Shown: positions 25,331 through 35,414 of the stretch, piece after piece | How the letters are laid out: the number at the start of each line of letters is the position of its first letter | Position numbering within the stretch: the stretch's first letter is position 1 | NCBI RefSeq assembly: GCF_052078665.1 | Contig: NZ_JBQJIK010000015.1 | Span: 44,100 to 108,099 of the forward strand | DNA length: 64,000 bases | Reading direction: 5' to 3' | DNA from: Inquilinus sp052078665 | Lineage (GTDB): Bacteria; Pseudomonadota; Alphaproteobacteria; DSM-16000; Inquilinaceae | Made by a program: the position numbers and the translations under genes | Notes under the pieces: generated by a model | Databases searched by the model: none | Seen by the model: only the letters and a program-made list of their open reading frames with translations | Told to the model about the DNA's origin: nothing

Positions 25331-27124
25331 ATGGTCAATCTGAAACGCCTCGCCGGCCTTGTGCTCGCCGCGGCGGCGATCATGGCGCCGGCCGCGGCCT
25401 TCGGGCAGAGCGCCGGTTTGCCGGCCGCACAGGAAATCACGCCCAAGGGCGCGCTGCCGACCGTGCCCCGCAACCAGACGCTCGTGCTCGGCTGGGGCGT
25501 CGCCGGCGGCACCTCCGTCGGCACCACCAACCCCTGGGTGCTGCCGGGCTATACCCATCAGGAGGGCAACAACCTGCTGTTCGAGCCGCTGATGTACTTC
25601 GCCATCTTCAAGGGCGAATTCGTGCCGTGGCTGGCCGACAGCATGGAATACACCACGCCGGACTTCACCACGCTCGAGATCAAGCTCAACAAGGACGCCA
25701 AGTGGAGCGACGGCAAGCCGGTCACGTCCAAGGATGTGGTCTACACCTTCGAAGGGCAGATGAAGTATGAGACGCTGCCCTATCACGCGCATTTCGAGCA
25801 GTTCGTCGACAGCGTCAGCGCCAAGGACGACCTGACCGTCGAGGTCAAGTTCAAGCAGCCGGCGCCGCGCTTCAAATTCGAGGTGCTGACGGAGAAGTTC
25901 GACACCGGCGTGCCGATCGTGCCGGCGGAATGGGAAGCGGCCCAGCCGAACCCGACGGCGGCCGTGGGCCTCGACGCCATCCCGCATTCCGGCCCGTATG
26001 ACGTCGTCGCCTGGAACGCCAACCAGAAGATCCTCGACCTGCGTCCCGACTGGTGGGCGGTGAAGGCCGGGCGGATCGGCGAGCCGGCGGTGAAGCGCGT
26101 CGTCATCGTCAACGTGCTGAACCAGCCGATCGACACGGTGGCCCAGCGGCTGGTGAACAACGAGTTCGATTCCTCGGTCGACATGCGCGCCCAGGTGATC
26201 GGCAACATCGTCGAGCAGAACAAGGACATCCAGTCCTGGACCGGCACGGAATCGCCCTATGGCTATCTCGACTGGTGGCCGAACTCGCTGTGGATGAACA
26301 CCCAGCTCGAGCCATACAACGACGTGCGGGTGCGCAAGGCGATCAGCCTGGCGATCGACCGCGACCGCATCAACGAGGTGCTCTACGATGGCGCCAAGAT
26401 CGCGACCATCTATCCGTTCCCGCTGTATCCCAACCTGCAGAAATTCGCCGACTCCGACGCCGTGAAGGCCGAGCAGGCGAAGTACGAGCCGGGCAAGTTC
26501 GACGTCGCGGAGAGCGAGAAGCTGATGACCGAGGCCGGCTTCAGCAAGAACGGCGATGGCCTCTGGGAGAAGGACGGCAAGACCTTCGACGCCACCATCC
26601 AGGCCTTCGAACCCATCCATGGCGACATCGCCCCGGTCCTGGCGGAGATGCTGCGCCAGGCGGGCTTCGACGCCAACGTCAATTTCGGCACCGACGCCTT
26701 CCAGAACATGGTGGACGGCAAGCCCGGCCTGTATCTCTTCGGCCACGGCGCTAGCCTGTACGACCCGTTCGAGGCGCTGAACCTCTATCACGGCAAATAC
26801 AGCAGCGCGACCGGCGTGGCGGGGGGCGCCAACCGTTTCTCGCGCTACAAGAACCCCGAATTGGACAAGATCCTCGACGAGATCTCGCCGCTCAACTCCG
26901 ACGATCCGAAGTTCCAGGAGGGCGCGGCGAAGGCGCTGGGCATCTACTGGCGCGACACGATCGACGTGCCGGTGATCCAGTGGCTGCACCGGATCCCCTA
27001 CAACAACCACTACTGGAAGGGCTGGCCCAGCGCCACCAACCTCGCCGGCGGCACCAACGGCGCCTTCTGGGCCCATACCGGCCTGCTGGTGATCGCGGCG
27101 CTGCAGCCGTCGGGCGCGCCGTAA
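25331..27124 (+). CDS. Peptide-type ABC transporter substrate-binding protein of the sugar-acid operon
   Basis: A 597-residue SBP_bac_5 protein with a signal peptide ending PAAAFG near residue 25. Family blocks include AKWSDGKPVTSKDVVYTFEGQ and, later, a segment on the ligand-domain side of VRVRKAISLAIDRDRINEVLYDG. GGAGGAG lies 9 nt before the ATG. It follows a 281-bp leader after the GntR gene. With five sugar-acid enzymes downstream, the ligand is more likely an oligosaccharide or a uronic-acid conjugate than a peptide (inference; this SBP family includes oligosaccharide binders). Confidence 0.92.
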   Translation: MVNLKRLAGLVLAAAAIMAPAAAFGQSAGLPAAQEITPKGALPTVPRNQTLVLGWGVAGGTSVGTTNPWVLPGYTHQEGNNLLFEPLMYFAIFKGEFVPWLADSMEYTTPDFTTLEIKLNKDAKWSDGKPVTSKDVVYTFEGQMKYETLPYHAHFEQFVDSVSAKDDLTVEVKFKQPAPRFKFEVLTEKFDTGVPIVPAEWEAAQPNPTAAVGLDAIPHSGPYDVVAWNANQKILDLRPDWWAVKAGRIGEPAVKRVVIVNVLNQPIDTVAQRLVNNEFDSSVDMRAQVIGNIVEQNKDIQSWTGTESPYGYLDWWPNSLWMNTQLEPYNDVRVRKAISLAIDRDRINEVLYDGAKIATIYPFPLYPNLQKFADSDAVKAEQAKYEPGKFDVAESEKLMTEAGFSKNGDGLWEKDGKTFDATIQAFEPIHGDIAPVLAEMLRQAGFDANVNFGTDAFQNMVDGKPGLYLFGHGASLYDPFEALNLYHGKYSSATGVAGGANRFSRYKNPELDKILDEISPLNSDDPKFQEGAAKALGIYWRDTIDVPVIQWLHRIPYNNHYWKGWPSATNLAGGTNGAFWAHTGLLVIAALQPSGAP

Positions 27125-27139
27125 CCGTTCGCTTGCGAC

Positions 27140-27165
27140 AGGTGCGCGCCCCAGGGCGCGCACCT
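27140..27165 (+). promoter_or_regulatory. Strong intercistronic hairpin after the binding-protein gene
   Basis: Perfect 12-bp stem AGGTGCGCGCCC / GGGCGCGCACCT around a 2-nt loop, 15 nt after the stop codon and 31 bp before the permease start. No T-run follows, so it is more likely an mRNA-stabilising or attenuating element than a full terminator. Confidence 0.65.
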
Positions 27166-27196
27166 CCTGTCCGGCAACAGCACCAGGATCGTCCCC

Positions 27197-28195
27197 GTGA
27201 CTGTCAAGCTCATCATCCGGCGTCTTCTGTTCCTCGTCCTGGTGGTCTGGGCGGCTTCGACCATCGTCTTCCTCATCCCGCGGCTGTCCAGCCGCAACGC
27301 GCTGCGCGAGCGGTTCGGCGAGCTGGCCCGCACCGGCGGCTTCTCGCCGGCCGATCTGGAGAAGATCATCGCCTCGATGCAGCAGCAATTCGGGCTCGAA
27401 CAGCCGCTGTACCACCAGTACTGGACCTATCTCGGCAACATCCTGCGGATGGATTTCGGCTATTCGCTGTACCGCTATCCCTCGACCGTGTCCGAGGTGA
27501 TCGCGCAGTCGCTGCCCTGGACCATCGGCCTGCTGCTGGTTACCACCATCCTCAGCTTCATCATCGGCAACCTGCTCGGCGCCGTCGCCGCCTGGCCGCG
27601 GGCGCCGCGCTGGCTGCGGGCCTTCGCCGCGCCGTTCATCCTGCTGACCGGCGTGCCGCCGGTGATCATGGCCATCCTGCTGTTGTTCTTCATCGGCTTC
27701 CGGCTGAAATGGCTGCCGCTCGGCGGCGCCTATTCCGCCGGGGTGGTGCCGAACCTGTCCCTCGGCTTCGCCCTCGACATGCTGCACCACCAGGTGCTGC
27801 CGGCGCTGTCCCTGATTCTCGGCTCGGTCGGCGGCTGGGTGCTGTCGATGCGCGGCATGGGCGTCACCATCCAGGGCGAGGACTACGTCAACTTCGCCGA
27901 GCACAAGGGCCTGACCGGCGGCCGGATCTTCCGCGACTATTATCTGCGCAACGCGATGCTGCCACAGGTGACCGCGCTGGCCCTCGCGCCCGCCGCCATC
28001 GTCACCTCGGCGATCATCGTCGAGGGGTTGTTCGGCCTGCCGGGCATCGGCAGCGCGCTCAACCTCGCCATCCGCGCCAACGACTTCCCGACCATCTACG
28101 GCATCGTGGTGTTCATCACCATCGCCGTGGCGCTGCTGATGACCGTGGTCGAGTTCCTGTACCCGCTGCTCGATCCCCGCGTCCGCAATTCGTGA
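27197..28195 (+). CDS. Dpp-type ABC transporter permease (DppB-like)
   Basis: A 332-residue inner-membrane protein starting with GTG. First helix LLFLVLVVWAASTIVFLIP, a periplasmic loop with the family block QQFGLEQPLYHQYWTYLGNI, and the EAA-type loop DYVNFAEHKGLTGGRIFRDY. It ends LYPLLDPRVR as usual for DppB. Pairs with the permease 12 bp downstream. Confidence 0.93.
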   Translation: MTVKLIIRRLLFLVLVVWAASTIVFLIPRLSSRNALRERFGELARTGGFSPADLEKIIASMQQQFGLEQPLYHQYWTYLGNILRMDFGYSLYRYPSTVSEVIAQSLPWTIGLLLVTTILSFIIGNLLGAVAAWPRAPRWLRAFAAPFILLTGVPPVIMAILLLFFIGFRLKWLPLGGAYSAGVVPNLSLGFALDMLHHQVLPALSLILGSVGGWVLSMRGMGVTIQGEDYVNFAEHKGLTGGRIFRDYYLRNAMLPQVTALALAPAAIVTSAIIVEGLFGLPGIGSALNLAIRANDFPTIYGIVVFITIAVALLMTVVEFLYPLLDPRVRNS

Positions 28196-28207
28196 GGAGC
28201 GTGAGAC

Positions 28208-29116
28208 ATGACGATCGCCACGCTCTCGCCCTCCGCCGAACCCGTCTTCCAGCGCCCGGGCCGCCCCGTCCTGGTGCTGCGCTACCTGCGCCGCAACAAG
28301 GGGCTGGCCCTCGGCGTGCTGATCCTGCTCGGCCTCGTGGCCTTCACCATCATCGGGCTGATGACGATCAACCCGAAGGACGCCTATCCGCTGTCGGTGG
28401 CGGTGAAGAAGCCGCCGAGCCTGCGCTACCCCTTCGGCACCGATTTCTTCGGCCGCGACCTGTTCTCCGCCATGGTCGTGGGCATGTGGCAGACGGCCCT
28501 GATCGGCTTCATCGCCGGCGGCCTGGGCACGCTGATCGGCGTCGTGCTCGGCTTCATCGCGGCCTATTTCAGGGGCTGGAGCGACGCCGTGATCCGGACG
28601 ATCTGCCAGATCCTGACGCCGATCCCGGTGCTGCTGATCCAGGTCGTCATCGCCGGTTCGCTCGACAAGCGCGACGTCACCATCCTGACCATGGCGCTGA
28701 TCGTCGTGCTGCTGGCCTGGATGGGGCCGACGCTGGTGATCCGCTCCCAGGTTCTGACCATGAAGGAACGGCAGTTCGTCGCCGTGGCCAAGCTGTCGGG
28801 CGTCAGCGATCTCGGCATCATCTTCAAGGAGATCCTGCCCTGCCTGCTGCCCTTCATCGCCGCCGCGTTCGTGGCGCAGGTGTTCTCGGCCGTGTTCGCC
28901 GCCTTCTACCTCGCCGTGCTCGGGCTCGGGCCGCTGCGCGAGCCGCTGCTGGGCAACATCATCTGGGCGGCGCAGTCGCAGGGCGCCTTCTTCAACGGCT
29001 GGTGGTGGTGGCCGATCATCCCGTCGGTGGCGATGATCCTGATCCTCGGCTCGCTGGCCCTGATCAACATGGGGCTGGATGAGCTGGCCAATCCCCGCGT
29101 GCGCAGGACGGAGTGA
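28208..29116 (+). CDS. Dpp-type ABC transporter permease (DppC-like)
   Basis: A 302-residue inner-membrane permease. After the first helix comes RYPFGTDFFGRDLFSAMVVGM, the DppC landing motif. The EAA loop is RQFVAVAKLSGVSDLGIIFKE and the end LALINMGLDELANPRVR. The stop overlaps a GTG that could initiate the next gene, but the better start of that gene is a few bases downstream. Confidence 0.93.
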   Translation: MTIATLSPSAEPVFQRPGRPVLVLRYLRRNKGLALGVLILLGLVAFTIIGLMTINPKDAYPLSVAVKKPPSLRYPFGTDFFGRDLFSAMVVGMWQTALIGFIAGGLGTLIGVVLGFIAAYFRGWSDAVIRTICQILTPIPVLLIQVVIAGSLDKRDVTILTMALIVVLLAWMGPTLVIRSQVLTMKERQFVAVAKLSGVSDLGIIFKEILPCLLPFIAAAFVAQVFSAVFAAFYLAVLGLGPLREPLLGNIIWAAQSQGAFFNGWWWWPIIPSVAMILILGSLALINMGLDELANPRVRRTE

Positions 29117-29121
29117 CGGCG

Positions 29122-30150
<1,029 letters not shown>

Positions 30151-30151
30151 T

Positions 30152-31156
30152 ATGGCCGATCTGCTGCGGCTCGAGCATGTCTCGAAGACCTACACCCGCG
30201 GGCTGGTCAACGCGCAGTCGACGGTGGCGCTGAGCGACATCTCGCTGACGCTGAAGGAGGACGAGCCGACCATCATGACCGTGGCCGGCGAGAGCGGCAG
30301 CGGCAAGACCACGCTGGCCATGCTGCTGCTCGGCTTCATCGCGCCGTCGACCGGCCGGATCATCTATCGCGGCAAGGACGTCTCGACCCTCCGCGGCAAG
30401 GAGAAGATGGCCTATCGCCGCGAGGTCCAGGCGGTATTCCAGGACCCCTTCGCGGTCTTCAACCCGTTCTACACGGTCGACCATCTGCTGACCGTGCCGA
30501 TCCGCAAGTTCCGCCTCGCGGCATCGAAGGCGGATGCGCGGGCCAAGATGGAGGAGGCGCTGACCGCCGTCGGGCTCCGGCCGGAGGACATCCTCGGGCG
30601 GTTCCCGCACCAGCTGTCCGGCGGGCAGCGCCAGCGTATCAATGTCGCCCGCGCCCTGCTGCTGAAGCCGCGGCTGCTGATCGCCGACGAGCCGGTGTCG
30701 ATGGTCGACGCGTCGCTGCGCGCCACGATCCTGGAGACGCTGCGCAACCTGCAGCGCGACCATGGCGTGTCGATCATCTACGTCACCCACGACCTGACGA
30801 CCGCCTATCACATCGCCAAGTCGATCATCGTGCTGTATCGCGGCGCGGTGATGGAGGCGGGGGATGTCGACCAGGTGATCAAGGACCCGCAGCACCCCTA
30901 CACGCAACTTCTGGTGGATTCGATCCCCTGGCCCAATCTCGACCGGCGCTGGGGCGCCCAGCCTATCCAGGCGCGCGACGCCGCCATCGGCGCCGGCGGC
31001 TGCCGCTTCCGGTCCCGCTGCCCGCAGGCGATGGAGGCCTGCGCGGCGGAGCCGCCGCTGTTCCGGGTCGGCGATCGCCAGACTGCCTCATGCTTCCTCT
31101 ACGATCAGCAGCCGCAGGTGGCGCAGGAGCGCCTGTCGGAGCTGCTGCCCGCCTGA
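30152..31156 (+). CDS. Dpp-type ABC transporter ATP-binding protein (DppF-like)
   Basis: A 334-residue ATPase: Walker A GESGSGKTT, Q-loop FQDPFAVFNPF, signature LSGGQRQRI, Walker B LLIADEPVSMVD, switch VTHDL. The C-terminal extension has GGCRFRSRCPQAMEAC. ATG 30152 has GGGGA 8 nt upstream; the earlier ATG at 30134 lies inside the previous gene without a ribosome binding site. Completes the importer of this operon. Confidence 0.93.
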   Translation: MADLLRLEHVSKTYTRGLVNAQSTVALSDISLTLKEDEPTIMTVAGESGSGKTTLAMLLLGFIAPSTGRIIYRGKDVSTLRGKEKMAYRREVQAVFQDPFAVFNPFYTVDHLLTVPIRKFRLAASKADARAKMEEALTAVGLRPEDILGRFPHQLSGGQRQRINVARALLLKPRLLIADEPVSMVDASLRATILETLRNLQRDHGVSIIYVTHDLTTAYHIAKSIIVLYRGAVMEAGDVDQVIKDPQHPYTQLLVDSIPWPNLDRRWGAQPIQARDAAIGAGGCRFRSRCPQAMEACAAEPPLFRVGDRQTASCFLYDQQPQVAQERLSELLPA

Positions 31157-31192
31157 CCCCCTTCACTGCCAGCCTTCCGGGACGCTTACGAC

Positions 31193-32155
31193 ATGCTCGA
31201 GATCGCCGAATTCATCAGCCCCACGCCGTCGCCCGTCTGGAAGCTGGCGAAGCAGGCCGGGGTCGACCTCGCCGTCGGCGGCCTGCCGCCGGACGACCTG
31301 CTGCAGGGCGAGGCGCCGTGGGATCTGGGGCCGCTGCAGCGCCTGAAGCAGCGCTACGAGGCCGCCGGCTTCACCCTGAAGGTGATCGAGGCCCGCCCGC
31401 CGCTCAACAAGGCCAAGCGCGGCCTGCCGGGGCGGGACGAGGAGATCGCGACGGTCTGCACCCTGCTGCAGAACATGGGCCGGCTCGGCATCCCGGTCTG
31501 GTGCTACGAGTGGATGACCGACTTCAACTGGGTGCGCACCAACCTGGCCACGCCGTCGCGCGGCGGGTCGGTGGTCACCAGCTTCAACCTCGCCGACGTG
31601 CCGGAGGACCTGACGACGAACCCGCCAATCGGCGAGGACACGCTCTGGGCCAATCTCGACTATTTCCTGAAGACCGTGCTGCCGGTCGCCGAGCAGGCGG
31701 GGGTGAAGATCTCGATGCACCCGGACGATCCGCCGCTGTCGCCGATCCGCGGCGTCGGCCGGATCATGCGCAGCATCGACAACTACCGGCGCCTGGTCGA
31801 CAGCGTGCCCAGCCCGATGAACACGATCACGCTGTGCCAGGGCAACTTCACCCTGATGACCGACGACCTGCCCGGCGCCATCCGCGGCTTCGGCAAGGCC
31901 ATCTCCTTCGTCCATTTCCGCGACGTGCAGGGCACGCCGGAGGCGTTCCGGGAGACCTGGCACGACGCCGGCAAGACCGACATGCTGGCCTGCATGCGCG
32001 CCTATCGCGACATCGGCTTCGACGGCGTGCTGCGTCCCGACCATGTGCCGACGGTGGAAGGCGACAGCAACGATCATGCCGGCTACTCCGCCTTCGGGCG
32101 GCTCTACGCCATCGGCTACATCCGCGGCCTGCACCAGTCGGTTTACGGCGCGTGA
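31193..32155 (+). CDS. uxuA: Mannonate dehydratase, UxuA type
   Basis: A 320-residue TIM-barrel enzyme, shorter than the 350-395 residues usual for UxuA. Recognisable blocks are IPVWCYEWMTDFNWVRTNLA, the metal-region MHPDDPPLSPIRGVGRIM, TLCQGNFTLM (in place of the usual C-x-G), HFRDVQG and the late RPDHVP. UxuA dehydrates D-mannonate to 2-keto-3-deoxygluconate with Fe/Mn in the glucuronate pathway. It sits in an operon with a second, unrelated mannonate dehydratase (33046), so one of them may act on a different aldonate. Confidence 0.85.
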   Translation: MLEIAEFISPTPSPVWKLAKQAGVDLAVGGLPPDDLLQGEAPWDLGPLQRLKQRYEAAGFTLKVIEARPPLNKAKRGLPGRDEEIATVCTLLQNMGRLGIPVWCYEWMTDFNWVRTNLATPSRGGSVVTSFNLADVPEDLTTNPPIGEDTLWANLDYFLKTVLPVAEQAGVKISMHPDDPPLSPIRGVGRIMRSIDNYRRLVDSVPSPMNTITLCQGNFTLMTDDLPGAIRGFGKAISFVHFRDVQGTPEAFRETWHDAGKTDMLACMRAYRDIGFDGVLRPDHVPTVEGDSNDHAGYSAFGRLYAIGYIRGLHQSVYGA

Positions 32156-32169
32156 GCGGGGAGAGGACG

Positions 32170-33036
32170 ATGGACAGTATAGCGACCAGCAAGCCCGCCC
32201 GGACGCGGACGAAGACGATCGCGCTGACCGGCGGCAGCGGCCGGATCGGGCGGGCCGTCGCGGCGGCGGCGCTGCGCCGCGGCCACCGCATCGTCAGCAT
32301 CGACCGCGCCGCGCCGGCGGAGGCGCAGGAGAATATCCGCTTCGTCCAGGCCGATATCGGCGACTACGACGCGCTGGTCGACGCCTTCCGCGGCTGCGAC
32401 GCGCTGATCCACATGGCGGCCATTCCCTCGCCGGGCCACCACCCCGACCACATCGTCCACAACAACAACGTCACCGGCAGCTACAACGCGCTGCGCGCCG
32501 CGGTCGAGGTCGGCATCACCCGGATCGTGCAGGCGTCGAGCGTCAATGCGATCGGCCTGTCCTTCAGCCGAGAGGCGCATTTCGACTACCTCCCGCTCGA
32601 CGAGGCGCATCCGAACTACACCGAGGAGCCGTACGGGCTGTCGAAATGGATCTGCGAGCAGCAGGCCGACACCTTCGCCCGCCGCTACGGCCGCCTGCGG
32701 ATCGCCAGCATGCGCTTCCACCTGGTGGTGGACGAGCGCGCCCAGGCCGGCGCCGTCTACGGCTTCGTCACCAAGGAAGCGTCCAAGCACCTGTGGGCCT
32801 ACACGCTCTACGATTCGGCGTCGCGGGCCTGCCTGCTGGCGCTCGACGCGCCGTTCAAGGGCCACGAGGTGTTCTACATCACCGCGCCGGACACGGTGAT
32901 GGACGTGCCGAGCCTGGATCTCGTCGCCCGCTTCTTCCCGGACGTGCCGGTCCGCGGCGACCTCGGCGGCAACCGCAGCTTCTTCTCATCCGCCAAGGCC
33001 GAACGGATGCTCGGCTGGCGCCACGATCCCGACTGA
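32170..33036 (+). CDS. NAD(P)-dependent extended SDR, possibly a uronate dehydrogenase-like enzyme
   Basis: A 288-residue Rossmann enzyme. Nucleotide motif TGGSGRIG (residues 20-27), active-site S in QASSVNAIG, and YGLSK (Y155, K159). The size and the sugar-acid operon context resemble uronate dehydrogenase, which oxidises glucuronate or galacturonate to the aldarolactone, but a nucleotide-sugar epimerase or fructuronate-type reductase cannot be excluded. GGGGAGAGG precedes the ATG, 14 bp after uxuA. Confidence 0.75.
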   Translation: MDSIATSKPARTRTKTIALTGGSGRIGRAVAAAALRRGHRIVSIDRAAPAEAQENIRFVQADIGDYDALVDAFRGCDALIHMAAIPSPGHHPDHIVHNNNVTGSYNALRAAVEVGITRIVQASSVNAIGLSFSREAHFDYLPLDEAHPNYTEEPYGLSKWICEQQADTFARRYGRLRIASMRFHLVVDERAQAGAVYGFVTKEASKHLWAYTLYDSASRACLLALDAPFKGHEVFYITAPDTVMDVPSLDLVARFFPDVPVRGDLGGNRSFFSSAKAERMLGWRHDPD

Positions 33037-33045
33037 GGTACTTCC

Positions 33046-34257
33046 ATGAAGATCAAGGACGTCAAAGTTATCGTCTGCTCGCCCGGGCGGAACTTCGTCA
33101 CCGTCAAGATCGTCACCGACGAAGGCCTGTACGGCATCGGCGACGGCACGGTGAACGGGCGTGAACTCGCGGTCGTCAGCTACCTCCAGGACCATGTCGC
33201 GCCGCTGCTGATCGGGCGCGACCCGGCGCAGATCGAGGACATCTGGCAGTACCTCTACCGCGGCGCCTACTGGCGGCGCGGGCCGATCACCATGGCGGCG
33301 ATCTCGGCCGTCGACATGGCGCTGTGGGACATCAAGGCCAAGGCGGCCAACATGCCGCTCTACCAGCTGCTCGGCGGCGCCTCGCGACAGAAGGTGATGA
33401 TCTATTCGCATGCCCAGGGCATGAGTATCGAGGAGGCGGTCGACGCCGTCGGCAGGAAGCGCGACGAGGGCCATGTCGCGATCCGCTGCCAGGTCGGCAT
33501 CCCCGGCCTGCCCGCGGTCTACGGCACCGGCAAGGGGGCGAAGCAGGACCGGGGCGGCATGGTCGAGGCCCTGCCGCATGAGGAGGTGTGGTCGACCGCG
33601 AAATACATGGGCCATATCCCGAAGCTGTTCGCGCGGCTGCGAGACGTCTATGGCGACGACCTGCACCTGCTGCACGACACGCATCACCGCCTGACGCCGA
33701 TCGAGGCGGCCCGGCTGGGCAAGGATCTGGAGCCGTTCCGGCTGTTCTGGCTGGAGGACCCGGTCCCGGCCGAGCTGCAGGAGGGCTATCGCCTGATCCG
33801 CCAGCACACCACGACGCCGATCGCGCTGGGCGAGATCTTCAACACGATCTGGGATGCGCGGCTGCTGATGGAGGAGCAGCTGATCGACTACATCCGCGTC
33901 ACCTCGGTCCATGCCGGTGGCGTCACCGGGCTGCGGCGCATCTTCGATTTCGCCTCGGTCTATCACATCCGCACCGCCTGCCACGGGCCGATGGACGTCT
34001 CGCCGGTGGCGATGGGCGCCAATGCGCATATCGACCTCTGGGTGCCGAATTTCGGCATCCAGGAGTTCTCCGGCTACACGCCGCTGATGCACGAGGTCTT
34101 CCCGCATTCCTGGAAGCAGGAGGGCGGCTACCTCCACCCCGGCGAGGCGCCGGGCCATGGCGTCGACATCGACGAAGCGCTGGCGGCGAAACACCCCTAT
34201 CAGCGCGCCTACCTGCCGGTGAACCGGCTGGAGGACGGCACGCTGTGGCATTGGTGA
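33046..34257 (+). CDS. manD: D-mannonate dehydratase of the enolase superfamily (ManD/RspA family)
   Basis: A 403-residue mandelate-racemase/enolase-superfamily protein, the usual ManD length. Family signatures: YRGAYWRRGPITMAAISAVD, WDIKAKAANMPLYQLLGG, HDTHHRLTPIEAA, WLEDPVPAE, IALGEIFN, and the C-terminal GYTPLMHEVFPHSWKQEGGY. ManD dehydrates D-mannonate (some members D-gluconate) to 2-keto-3-deoxygluconate with Mg2+. Family members vary greatly in efficiency, and this one coexists with UxuA. Separated from the SDR gene by 9 bp. Confidence 0.92.
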   Translation: MKIKDVKVIVCSPGRNFVTVKIVTDEGLYGIGDGTVNGRELAVVSYLQDHVAPLLIGRDPAQIEDIWQYLYRGAYWRRGPITMAAISAVDMALWDIKAKAANMPLYQLLGGASRQKVMIYSHAQGMSIEEAVDAVGRKRDEGHVAIRCQVGIPGLPAVYGTGKGAKQDRGGMVEALPHEEVWSTAKYMGHIPKLFARLRDVYGDDLHLLHDTHHRLTPIEAARLGKDLEPFRLFWLEDPVPAELQEGYRLIRQHTTTPIALGEIFNTIWDARLLMEEQLIDYIRVTSVHAGGVTGLRRIFDFASVYHIRTACHGPMDVSPVAMGANAHIDLWVPNFGIQEFSGYTPLMHEVFPHSWKQEGGYLHPGEAPGHGVDIDEALAAKHPYQRAYLPVNRLEDGTLWHW

Positions 34258-34262
34258 CCGGC

Positions 34263-35414
34263 ATGAAGATCTCAGCCATCCGCCCCTATCCGGTCTGGGT
34301 CGGCACGCGCAACCAGCTCATCGTCAAGGTCGAGACCGACGAAGGCCTGTCCGGATGGGGCGAAAGCGGCCTCTCCGGCCGCGAGAAGGCAGTGGTCGGC
34401 GCGATCGAGCACTACCGCGAATTCCTGGTCGGCCGCGATCCGTTCCGGATCGGCGCGCTGTGGCAGGAGATGTATCGCAGCCAGTATTTCGAGGGCGGCC
34501 GCGTGCTGCAGGCGGCGATCTCGGCGATCGACATCGCCCTCTACGACATCCTCGGCAAGGCGCTCGGCGTGCCGGTCTACCAGCTGCTGGGCGGCAAGCA
34601 GCGCGACCGGATCCCGACCTTCGCCACCACCTCGGCCCCGCCGGGCGAGGAGATGATCGAGCAGGCGAAGGCGCTGATCGCGGCCGGCTGGACGGCGATG
34701 CGCCTGTCGCCCTCCGGTCACCGCGGCGGCGAGATCTACGAGCCGCGCGAGCACATCGCCACGACGGCGAAATGGTGCGTCAGGGCGCGCGAGGTGCTCG
34801 GCGACGACGTCGTGCTCGGCATCGACCTGCATCACCGCCTGTCGGTGGCGGAGGCGGCGAGCTTCTGCCAGAAGATGCCCTCCGGCACGCTCGATTTCCT
34901 CGAGGAGCCGATCCGCGACGAGACGCCGGAAGCCTATGAGGCGCTGCGGCGGATGGTCGATGTGCCCTTTGCGATCGGCGAGGAATTCGCCTCCAAATGG
35001 CAGTTCCTGCCCTACATCGAGCGCAACATCCACCAGTTCAACCGGGTCGATGTCTGCAATGTCGGCGGGCTGACCGAGGCGATGAAGGTCGCCGGCTGGA
35101 GTGAGGCGCATTACGTCGACATGATGCCGCACAACCCGCTCGGCCCGATCTGCACCGCGGCGACGGTGCATTTCGCCGCGGCGGTCCCGAACTTCTCCTG
35201 GCTCGAGACCCGGACCTCGGCGGCCGAGCAGCTCGGCTTCGACAATGCCGAGCTGTTCCCGGTCCAGCCGCGGATCGAGAACGCCCATTATCCGGTGACG
35301 GACGCGCCCGGCCTCGGCGTCGAGGTCAACGAGGAGCTGGTCAAGCAGCAGAGCTTCAAGTTCTGGGAGGCGCCGCATCTGAAGCGCCACGACGGATCGG
35401 TGACGAATTGGTAG
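34263..35414 (+). CDS. Enolase-superfamily sugar-acid dehydratase (galactonate dehydratase-like)
   Basis: A 383-residue MR/MLE protein. Capping domain start MKISAIRPYPVWVGTRNQLIV; metal ligands in GIDLHHRLS, FLEEPI and AIGEEF; catalytic histidine in MMPHNPLGP. The KxK motif of racemases is absent (WTAMRLSPSG), as in galactonate-type dehydratases. It would dehydrate an aldonate or aldarate to the 2-keto-3-deoxy acid. Starts 5 bp after manD. Confidence 0.85.
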   Translation: MKISAIRPYPVWVGTRNQLIVKVETDEGLSGWGESGLSGREKAVVGAIEHYREFLVGRDPFRIGALWQEMYRSQYFEGGRVLQAAISAIDIALYDILGKALGVPVYQLLGGKQRDRIPTFATTSAPPGEEMIEQAKALIAAGWTAMRLSPSGHRGGEIYEPREHIATTAKWCVRAREVLGDDVVLGIDLHHRLSVAEAASFCQKMPSGTLDFLEEPIRDETPEAYEALRRMVDVPFAIGEEFASKWQFLPYIERNIHQFNRVDVCNVGGLTEAMKVAGWSEAHYVDMMPHNPLGPICTAATVHFAAAVPNFSWLETRTSAAEQLGFDNAELFPVQPRIENAHYPVTDAPGLGVEVNEELVKQQSFKFWEAPHLKRHDGSVTNW